A model generated the notes under the pieces. That model was given only the letters and a program-made list of their open reading frames with translations. It did not search any database and was not told the origin of the DNA. 11,960 nucleotides of DNA, from the NCBI GenBank assembly GCA_021203685.1, contig JAJQAS010000184.1, positions 1 to 11,960 on the forward strand, read 5' to 3'. This DNA is from Clostridiales bacterium. Its GTDB lineage: Bacteria > Bacillota > Clostridia > Oscillospirales > Oscillospiraceae. Below, piece by piece: positions 7,428 to 11,960 of this stretch (position 1 is its first letter; each line of letters starts with the position of its first letter). The position numbers were made by a program, and so were the translations under genes.

Positions 7428-9716
7428 ATGCCCACAAAAGAACCGCTCCGACGCGTCAAACGCCTGGTTTCCCGCCTGAACCTCCCCTGGAACGCCGTGA
7501 CCGCCTGCCTGCGGCGGTTCCTGCTGGCCGCCGTGCTCAGCCAGGGCTTTGTGCTGGGGGAACACGCCCCCTTCGCCCTGGGGTACATCGCCGCCTCCGG
7601 CTCCGGGCTGGAGGGGGCCGCCGCCCTGCTGGGCGGGCTGGTCGGCTGCCTGCTGGGGATGGACACCAGCGGGGCGCTGCGTTACGCCGCCGCCGCCATC
7701 CTCATCTACGCAGTGGAGTTTGCCTTTTTTGACCGGCCTCTCTACAAAAGCCGGTGGTTTATGGCGGTGTGCAGCGCCGTCATCGCCGGGATCACCGGCT
7801 TTGTGTACCTCTCCGGCGCGGGGTGGAGCCAGGTGGCCATCCTCAACTTCGCCTCGGAGCTGGTGATGGTGGGGGTCTCCTGCCTGTTTTTCCGGGGGCT
7901 GAACGACGAGGACGTTTCACCCGACCGGGGCAGTCTGCTGTTCCTGACGGCGGCGCTGGCCGTCTGTCTGGCCCGGTTCAGTCCCCTGGCGGGAAACGCC
8001 GGGGCGGCGCTGGCGGTGCTGCTGGCCAGCCGGGCGGGAGCGGGAGCCGCCGCCGTCACCGGCGGAGCCGTGGGACTGGCGGTGGGCCTGACCGAGGGGG
8101 GAACGCCCCTGCTGGCGGCGGTGCTGGCCTTTTCCGGGGCGCTGACCGGCGGCCCGCTGGTCAAACAGAAGCGGCTGGGGACGATGCTGCTTTTCGCCGC
8201 CTGCGGCCTACTGGCCACCGCCTGGGTGCAGGGGGGAACGGCACTGGCGGCGGCGGTGGTGCTGGCGGCGGTCCTCTACTCCCTGCTGCCGGAGCAGCTG
8301 CTCCGTCGGGCGGACCGGTACACCTGCCCGCCCGCACACGCGCCCTCTGCGCCTGTGGAAGCCGCCGCACCCCCCAGCCTGACCCACACCCAGTTCCGGC
8401 TGGAGGAGCAGGCCACCGCCTTTCGCACCCTCTACGAGCACATCCACGAGAGCGTCCTCCGGGGGGGACCGCCGGAGAGCAGTGCCGTCATCTTTGACCG
8501 GGTAGCGGAACGGGTCTGCGCCAAATGTTCTCACCATCCGGTCTGCTGGCGGCGGCACCACACCGCCACCTGTCAGGCCCTGACCCAGGCCCTCAGCGCC
8601 ATGCTGGACCGGGGAAACGCGGAAATGCAAGACTTCCCCGGCCCCTTCCGCAGCCGCTGTATGCGGATGGAGGAGTTTTTGCGGGTGTCCAACGAGGAGC
8701 TGTACCGGTACTTCAACCGGCAGCAGTACCGGGCACGGCTGAAAAACAACCGCCTGGCGGTGTGCCGCCAGTACGCCCAGCTGTCCGCCCTGCTCTCCAC
8801 CGCTGCCGCCCAACTGGGGGAGGAACCGGAAAAAGACCCCTCCGGCTCCGCCGCTGCGGAACGGGCGGTGGCCCAGCTGGGGCTGGAGGCCCGGTGCGAC
8901 CTGCGGCTGGACCGCCGGGGGCGGCGAACGCTGGAGGTGTGGGGCAAACGTCTGGCCCCGCTGTGCAGCGACCAGGGGGGCGAACTGCTCTCCCAGGCGC
9001 TGGGGGTGCGGATGGAACCCGCCGACGTGTACCGGGTGCGGCAGGGCCAGCGGCTGGTGTTCCGCCAGTGTCCGCCTCTGGCGGCGACGGTGGCCGCCGC
9101 CGCCAAAGAAAAGGAGGCCGGTCAGCCCAACGGCGACAACGGCCTGTGGTTCCGGGACGAGGACGGGGTGCTGTGGGTGGTGCTCTGCGACGGCATGGGC
9201 AGCGGAGCCGGGGCCGCCAGGGAGAGCAAGCTGCTGATGACGCTGCTGAAGGACTTTCTCCACGCGGGGGTGGAGCCTGCCGCCGCCCTGACCACCCTGA
9301 CCGGGGCGCTGAGCCTTCGGGGGGAGTTTGGCGGCGGCTTTACCACGGTGGACTTATTGCAGGCAGACCTGTTCAGCGGCAGCGCCGCCCTGTACAAGCT
9401 GGGGGGCGCGCCCGCCTACTTGCGGAAGGGCAGCACCCTCATCCGCCTCACCGGCTCTGCCCTCCCCGCCGGGCTGGAGAGCGACCGGGAGAGCGCCCCG
9501 GATGTGAGCCGGTTCCGGCTGGGGGCGGGGGACCTGCTGCTGCTGGTGACGGACGGCGTCACCGATGGCGAGGGGGACGACTGGCTGCGTTCCATGATCG
9601 CCCAGTACCGGGGAGAAAGCCCCCGGGAGCTGGCCCAGGCCATTCTCGCCAGCCCCGGCGCGGGACGGGAGGACGACCGGACAGTGGTGGCGGTGCGGTT
9701 TTCCAACCGAACGTAG
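7428..9716 (+). CDS. spoIIE: Stage II sporulation protein E, SpoIIE-type PPM/PP2C phosphatase
   Basis: Membrane-bound serine phosphatase that dephosphorylates SpoIIAA in the forespore and thereby frees sigma-F; in Bacillus it also takes part in polar septation. It has 762 residues, somewhat shorter than the 827 of B. subtilis. Residues about 25-300 form a series of roughly ten hydrophobic helices. The central region carries the Cys cluster ERVCAKCSHHPVCW (Cys364, Cys367, Cys373) found in SpoIIE proteins. The phosphatase domain spans about 555-760 with metal-binding motifs DGMGSG (Asp588), VTDGV (Asp709) and DDRTVV (Asp749 or Asp750). AAAGGA lies ten bases before the ATG. It is a single-gene unit: a terminator precedes it and a non-coding 312-base spacer follows. 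In many Clostridia spoIIE is followed by tilS and hpt, which are absent here. Confidence 0.95.
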   Translation: MPTKEPLRRVKRLVSRLNLPWNAVTACLRRFLLAAVLSQGFVLGEHAPFALGYIAASGSGLEGAAALLGGLVGCLLGMDTSGALRYAAAAILIYAVEFAFFDRPLYKSRWFMAVCSAVIAGITGFVYLSGAGWSQVAILNFASELVMVGVSCLFFRGLNDEDVSPDRGSLLFLTAALAVCLARFSPLAGNAGAALAVLLASRAGAGAAAVTGGAVGLAVGLTEGGTPLLAAVLAFSGALTGGPLVKQKRLGTMLLFAACGLLATAWVQGGTALAAAVVLAAVLYSLLPEQLLRRADRYTCPPAHAPSAPVEAAAPPSLTHTQFRLEEQATAFRTLYEHIHESVLRGGPPESSAVIFDRVAERVCAKCSHHPVCWRRHHTATCQALTQALSAMLDRGNAEMQDFPGPFRSRCMRMEEFLRVSNEELYRYFNRQQYRARLKNNRLAVCRQYAQLSALLSTAAAQLGEEPEKDPSGSAAAERAVAQLGLEARCDLRLDRRGRRTLEVWGKRLAPLCSDQGGELLSQALGVRMEPADVYRVRQGQRLVFRQCPPLAATVAAAAKEKEAGQPNGDNGLWFRDEDGVLWVVLCDGMGSGAGAARESKLLMTLLKDFLHAGVEPAAALTTLTGALSLRGEFGGGFTTVDLLQADLFSGSAALYKLGGAPAYLRKGSTLIRLTGSALPAGLESDRESAPDVSRFRLGAGDLLLLVTDGVTDGEGDDWLRSMIAQYRGESPRELAQAILASPGAGREDDRTVVAVRFSNRT

Positions 9717-9759
9717 CGGTATCTTTTTCCAACGGTGCATAAAACTCCCAGCGGCGGAC

Positions 9760-9998
9760 ATACTGATACCTGGTTATCCCTTTTACTCAGCCTCATATTA
9801 GCTCTTAGCTCTTAGCTTTTAGCTATTAGTTTGGTAGTTCTGGTTTTCAGCGCTGCGCTTATGTTTTACAGTGTTTTACAGACGGCTGGTTTTGCTCTCA
9901 GCTTTCTTTTTCGCTGTTTTTTTAGACTGGCAGTACCTGACTAACAGCTAACAGCTTATCGCAACGCGGCTGATACAAAGGGATCGTCAGATACTGAT
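9760..9998. mobile_element. MITE-like palindromic element after spoIIE
   Basis: This fills most of the 312-base gene-free spacer 9717-10028, which is much richer in A+T than its neighbours. The outer arms 9765-9792 and 9968-9995 are complementary at 19 of 28 positions; the shared core is ATCCCTTT and TCAGCC. The inner arms 9819-9844 and 9926-9951 are complementary at 19 of 26, including TTAGCT and GGTA. The centre (about 9845-9925) is T-rich and holds a tandem TGTTTTACAG (9862-9871, 9872-9881). The word ATACTGAT occurs directly repeated at both ends (9760-9767 and 9991-9998), as a target duplication might. No protein is encoded. A non-autonomous repeat element is the best reading; a large regulatory hairpin is the alternative. 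Confidence 0.5.
9798..9832 (+). repeat. Heptanucleotide tandem repeat (TTAGCTN) x5
   Basis: Five consecutive 7-base units: TTAGCTC, TTAGCTC, TTAGCTT, TTAGCTA, TTAGTTT. Inverted copies of the same unit (CTAACAG, CTAACAG) lie at 9941-9954. The five-versus-about-three copy difference between arms suggests slippage on one side of the palindrome. Confidence 0.8.
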
Positions 9999-10028
9999 CT
10001 TATCTCAACAAAGAAAGAAGGGTCTCCC

Positions 10029-10307
10029 ATGGTAAAAGGGATCTCCCGCCGGGTCATTGTGGTGCGCTCTCCCGACCCGCGGTTTTTTGAACAGGCAATT
10101 TTTTTGATGAAAGAAGACGCCCTCCACACGGAGGGCGTCACGGCGGAGCAGGTGGTCAACGAGGCCCGGCAGGCGGCGGCGGGCTACCTCCGCCGGGCCA
10201 GCGACCCCAAACGGCGGCGGCCCTCGGCGGGACTGCCCTGGTGGGTGTGGTTCGCCCTGGGGGCCTGTGCCGTGGGGCTGGCGTGGCTGGTGTCCGGGGT
10301 GGTGTGA
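10029..10307 (+). CDS. Small protein with C-terminal membrane anchor, function unknown
   Basis: A 92-residue protein I cannot assign to a named family. The N-terminal half begins MVKGISRRVIVVRSPDP and continues FFEQAIFLMKED, looking like a beta strand followed by an amphipathic helix. A second helix (about 38-56) follows, then a strongly basic patch (DPKRRRP, about 59-65), and a single hydrophobic segment at about 69-92 starting LPWWVWFALG. Basic residues just before the membrane segment suggest the N-terminal part faces the cytoplasm. The ATG has AAGGG seven bases upstream. Codon and base use match the surrounding genes, supporting a real gene. It lies between the palindromic element and a convergent terminator, so it is probably transcribed alone. 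No promoter was clear. It might have a sporulation role from proximity to spoIIE, but that is guesswork. Confidence 0.72.
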   Translation: MVKGISRRVIVVRSPDPRFFEQAIFLMKEDALHTEGVTAEQVVNEARQAAAGYLRRASDPKRRRPSAGLPWWVWFALGACAVGLAWLVSGVV

Positions 10308-10321
10308 CGGGCACAGGGAAA

Positions 10322-10365
10322 CCCCCGTCCGCATCCGTTTCCCTTTGGGCGGATGCGGGCGGGGG
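10322..10365. terminator. Convergent (bidirectional) terminator hairpin
   Basis: A 16-bp stem (10322-10337 with 10350-10365, one G-U pair) closes a 12-base loop between two genes that point at each other. The exonuclease gene on the minus strand ends 13 bases to the right. Flanking T runs are poor on both strands, so the long GC stem must do most of the work. Confidence 0.7.
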
Positions 10366-10377
10366 CTACAATGCGTT

Positions 10378-11388
10378 TTAAGCCTGCTTTGCCGGTTTGT
10401 GCTTCCGGCGGCGTCTGCGCTTGTGGGGCGTTTTGGTCATCACCGTGGCTGCGCCGCCCACCTTGCACAGGTGGAACAACTCCTGGCCGAAGGACTGGCC
10501 GTAGACAGCCAGCGTGCCTGTGTACCGCCCCTCCGGGGCCGGTTCCACCGTCAGGCAGGAGTAGTAGCGTCCGTGCTCCACGCAGCGGCTGCGGGCCACG
10601 TAGCGGCTGCCCACCTGGTACCAGGTGCCGCTGCACAGGCACTCCTCGCACTCGGGGCAGCGGTAGACCCGGGCGCTGCGGCTTTTCAGGCAGTCCTCCG
10701 GCGTGCGGAACAGGCCGCAGTCCCGCTCCACCACCGGCTCCAGCGCCGGCAGCGCCGCCTCCAGCGAGGTCTGAGCCAACAGGGTGGCCTGCCGCCGCTT
10801 CTCCTGGCGGAAGGCCTCCTCCCCCGCGCACAGCTCCTCCTCGGTGGGCAGGGTGTGGAACCGGCGAATCATCTCCGCGCCGATCCGGGCAGTGTAGAAG
10901 GCGTCGTTGCCGGCGTCGTGGTACTCCAGCTGGGCCTCCAGCCCCAGGGTGGCTACTGCGTCCTTCAGCGCCGTCTGCTGGTCCGTGTGAGCCACCATCA
11001 GGTCGTAGGCCCGCTGAAGGTCGTAGATCTCCAGGTCCAGATGCTCCTCCATGCCGTACCAGCACAGGTTCATATCCAACACACGGGCGTCGCAGCCGCC
11101 CCAGGTGAAGAACACCGGGTCCTTGCCGCACCAGCGGAAGAAGTCGCGGACCACCTTCCGGAAGGGGGCGGCTTTTTTCAGCTCGTTTTGGTCCAGAGGG
11201 AGGATCTTCCGCACCCGATGGTGCAGCCGCTTGTGGATGGTGGGGCGTACATAGGCGGAGAAGGCCGTTCCCCAGTCCTCCCAGTTGTCCAGCCGCCAGG
11301 CCCCGATTTGAATGATCTCGTCCAGCTTGTCCGCCTCGCTCCGGGGATATCCCTGGTTCCACTCCAGGTCAAAGAAAATATAACTCAT
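10378..11388 (-). CDS. DEDDh-family 3'-5' exonuclease with Cys-rich, Arg-rich C-terminus
   Basis: Predicted nuclease removing nucleotides from 3' ends of DNA or RNA with two metal ions. The exonuclease domain (about 1-180) has all five DEDDh residues: Asp7 and Glu9 in FFDLEWN, Asp100 in WGGCDARVL, and His157 and Asp162 in HDAGNDA. It resembles the KapD/ERI-1-like branch. After a helical linker comes a cysteine cluster (CPEC-EECLC at 244-252, then Cys269, His272, Cys278), like a zinc ribbon. The last 20 residues are very basic with five consecutive arginines. With the chosen start it has 336 residues. ATG 11388 gives the common family start MSYIFFDLEWN; ATG 11412 would add eight residues. Neither has a clear Shine-Dalgarno site, so the start is uncertain. 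A CAGAAC-TT-GTTCTG dyad (11391-11404) lies just before ATG 11388. Single-gene unit. Confidence 0.85.
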   Translation of the reverse strand: MSYIFFDLEWNQGYPRSEADKLDEIIQIGAWRLDNWEDWGTAFSAYVRPTIHKRLHHRVRKILPLDQNELKKAAPFRKVVRDFFRWCGKDPVFFTWGGCDARVLDMNLCWYGMEEHLDLEIYDLQRAYDLMVAHTDQQTALKDAVATLGLEAQLEYHDAGNDAFYTARIGAEMIRRFHTLPTEEELCAGEEAFRQEKRRQATLLAQTSLEAALPALEPVVERDCGLFRTPEDCLKSRSARVYRCPECEECLCSGTWYQVGSRYVARSRCVEHGRYYSCLTVEPAPEGRYTGTLAVYGQSFGQELFHLCKVGGAATVMTKTPHKRRRRRKHKPAKQA

Positions 11389-11413
11389 AGCAGAACTTGT
11401 TCTGTCTCCCATC

Positions 11414-11439
11414 TGGGCGGGGCCAAAGCACGCCGCCCA
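11414..11439 (-). other. Hairpin in the 5' leader of the exonuclease gene
   Basis: TGGGCGG (11414-11420) and CCGCCCA (11433-11439) form a perfect 7-bp stem around a 12-base loop. It lies between the predicted start of transcription (about 11451) and both candidate start codons. It may limit translation; this is inference. Confidence 0.4.
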
Positions 11440-11457
11440 TAGTATCTCATCCTACTT

Positions 11458-11486
11458 AGTATCCGCTATCCTGCCCTTTTTGTCAA
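11458..11486 (-). promoter_or_regulatory. Promoter of the exonuclease gene
   Basis: On the minus strand TTGACA (11486-11481) is followed after exactly 17 bases by GATACT (11463-11458), a 4 of 6 match to the -10 box. Transcription would begin near 11451, about 40-65 bases before the coding region. Confidence 0.65.
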
Positions 11487-11508
11487 TGATATCCCTGCAT
11501 TTTTTCGT

Positions 11509-11567
11509 AAAAATTTTTGAGAAACCCCAAAAAAGTAGTTGACAATCCGGTCCTCAGCCGCTATAAT
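11509..11567 (+). promoter_or_regulatory. Strong tRNA-operon promoter with UP-like A/T tracts
   Basis: TTGACA (11539-11544), a 17-base spacer and TATAAT (11562-11567) are a perfect sigma-A promoter. Upstream are AAAAATTTTT (11509-11518), AAA (11522-11524) and AAAAAA (11529-11534), resembling a rRNA/tRNA UP element. The start should be near 11574, about 30 bases before the first tRNA. Confidence 0.9.
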
Positions 11568-11604
11568 AATCGTTGTTGTGAGCGAGGTTCTTCCTGCTTC
11601 ACAT

Positions 11605-11681
11605 GGCGGCGTAGCTCAGTTGGCTAGAGCATTCGGTTCATACCCGGAGTGTCACCGGTTCAAATCCAGTCGCCGCTACCA
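11605..11681 (+). tRNA. tRNA-Met (anticodon CAT), elongator type
   Basis: A full cloverleaf of 77 bases including encoded CCA. The acceptor stem GGCGGCG pairs with CGCCGCT (G-U at the end), the D-stem is GCTC/GAGC, and the anticodon stem is TTCGG/CCGGA with loop TTCATAC (anticodon 11639-11641). The G1-U72 pair and the absence of the GGG/CCC anticodon-stem run rule out the initiator. The loop TTCATAC fits elongator Met better than the lysidine-modified Ile2 tRNA. The T-stem (11654-11658 with 11666-11670) has a C-A mismatch at 11656/11668. Confidence 0.92.
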
Positions 11682-11682
11682 T

Positions 11683-11714
11683 TTCCCTCCGGGGTGCTTT
11701 CGTCCCGGAGGGAA
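11683..11714 (+). other. Inter-tRNA hairpin (Met-Glu spacer)
   Basis: A perfect 11-bp stem, TTCCCTCCGGG (11683-11693) with CCCGGAGGGAA (11704-11714), starts two bases after the tRNA-Met CCA end. No T run follows. It could be a processing signal or a partial terminator. Confidence 0.7.
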
Positions 11715-11732
11715 TCCACAACACAATTATTT

Positions 11733-11807
11733 GGCCCGTTGGTCAAGAGGTTAAGACACGGCCCTTTCACGGCTGTAACATGGGTTCGATTCCCGTACGG
11801 GTCACCA
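11733..11807 (+). tRNA. tRNA-Glu (anticodon TTC)
   Basis: A 75-base cloverleaf with encoded CCA. The acceptor stem GGCCCGT pairs with ACGGGTC, the anticodon stem is CGGCC/GGCTG with loop CTTTCAC (anticodon 11766-11768), and the T-arm is ATGGG-TTCGATT-CCCGT. All stems pair, allowing G-U pairs. Confidence 0.95.
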
Positions 11808-11808
11808 C

Positions 11809-11839
11809 GAATGAGAAGTGTCTTTCCCCCTTCTCATTC
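11809..11839 (+). other. Inter-tRNA hairpin (Glu-Val spacer)
   Basis: A perfect 10-bp stem, GAATGAGAAG (11809-11818) with CTTCTCATTC (11830-11839), begins two bases after the tRNA-Glu CCA end and is followed by CTTT before tRNA-Val. Its sequence is unrelated to the Met-Glu hairpin, but its placement is the same. Confidence 0.7.
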
Positions 11840-11843
11840 CTTT

Positions 11844-11920
11844 GGAGGCTTAGCTCAGCAGGTTAGAGCGCTTGCTTCACACGCAAGAGGTCGAGAGTTC
11901 GAGTCTCCCAGTCTCCACCA
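11844..11920 (+). tRNA. tRNA-Val (anticodon CAC)
   Basis: A 77-base cloverleaf with encoded CCA. The acceptor stem GGAGGCT pairs with AGTCTCC, the D-stem is GCTC/GAGC, and the anticodon stem is CTTGC/GCAAG with loop TTCACAC (anticodon 11878-11880), reading GTG codons. The T-stem GAGAG/CTCCC has an A-C mismatch at 11894/11908. Confidence 0.92.
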
Positions 11921-11924
11921 CAAG

Positions 11925-11959
11925 AAACGCCTACGATTGTTGCAATCGCAGGCGTTTTT
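11925..11959 (+). terminator. Hairpin and T run after tRNA-Val
   Basis: A 15-bp stem with one A-C mismatch (11925-11939 with 11943-11957) has a 3-base loop and ends in five Ts (11955-11959). It looks like the operon terminator. Because the two earlier tRNA spacers also hold hairpins and the window ends here, a further tRNA downstream cannot be excluded. Confidence 0.75.
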
Positions 11960-11960
11960 G

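Noticed and set aside
8208..9263. Minus-strand open frame opposite spoIIE
   Set aside because: Shadow of a GC-rich gene. SpoIIE has intact catalytic motifs on the plus strand.
9798..9957. CRISPR-like array
   Set aside because: The repeats are 7 bases with no spacers and occur in inverted arms; no cas genes are nearby.
11391..11404. LexA (SOS) box before the exonuclease
   Set aside because: GAAC and GTTC are separated by 2 bases rather than the 4 of the Gram-positive LexA site.
10267..11442. Plus-strand open frame of 391 codons opposite the exonuclease
   Set aside because: It runs through the convergent terminator and the promoter of the minus-strand gene, and its protein shows no family pattern, whereas the minus strand carries all DEDDh residues.
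11605..11681. Initiator tRNA or lysidine-type tRNA-Ile2 for the CAT tRNA
   Set aside because: It lacks the unpaired 1-72 position and GGG/CCC anticodon-stem pairs of the initiator, and the loop ends in AC as in elongator Met rather than AA as is common in Ile2.
11539..11754. Short open frame of 71 codons at the right end
   Set aside because: It starts inside the -35 box and covers tRNA-Met and part of tRNA-Glu.

Overview
The window looks like chromosomal DNA from a GC-rich, spore-forming Clostridia bacterium. An Oscillospiraceae-type gut anaerobe is my best guess. The reasons are strong AGGAGG-type ribosome binding sites, sigma-A promoters (two are perfect TTGACA-17-TATAAT), a full-length SpoIIE sporulation phosphatase, low-GC islands only between genes, and tRNA genes with encoded CCA ends. 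The genus cannot be fixed from sequence reading alone.

Layout. Bases 1-567 hold the 3' half of an AEC-family permease. Bases 568-936 are a non-coding stretch with a terminator-like hairpin, an inverted repeat, a perfect sigma-A promoter and a leader of about 200 nt. Bases 937-6818 are an oligopeptide ABC importer in the order oppB-oppC-oppD-oppF-oppA. The first four genes are tightly packed or overlapping. oppA, the lipoprotein receptor, follows after 190 bases with its own probable promoter and a very GC-rich, hairpin-prone leader. A structured spacer (6907-7010) separates oppA from a 77-aa XRE-type regulator (7047-7280), which ends in a strong terminator. spoIIE occupies 7428-9716. A 312-base AT-rich spacer follows, filled largely by a palindromic, MITE-like element with heptanucleotide tandem repeats. 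Next come a 92-aa protein with a C-terminal membrane segment (10029-10307), a shared convergent terminator, and a minus-strand DEDDh exonuclease with a Cys-rich, Arg-rich C-terminus (10378-11388). A strong promoter then drives tRNA-Met(CAT), tRNA-Glu(TTC) and tRNA-Val(CAC), each followed by its own hairpin.

How the genes work together. The Opp proteins form one complex: OppA captures peptides outside the membrane, OppB and OppC form the channel, and OppD and OppF hydrolyse ATP. The XRE protein may regulate itself or a neighbour, but this is unproven. SpoIIE dephosphorylates the anti-anti-sigma factor SpoIIAA and so activates sigma-F in the forespore. The exonuclease and the tRNA genes are independent housekeeping units.

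I did not find a convincing new multi-gene system. The most unusual items are the palindromic heptamer-bearing element at 9760-9998, the inverted-repeat spacer at 6907-7010, the hairpins after each tRNA, and A-C mismatches in the T-stems of two tRNAs.
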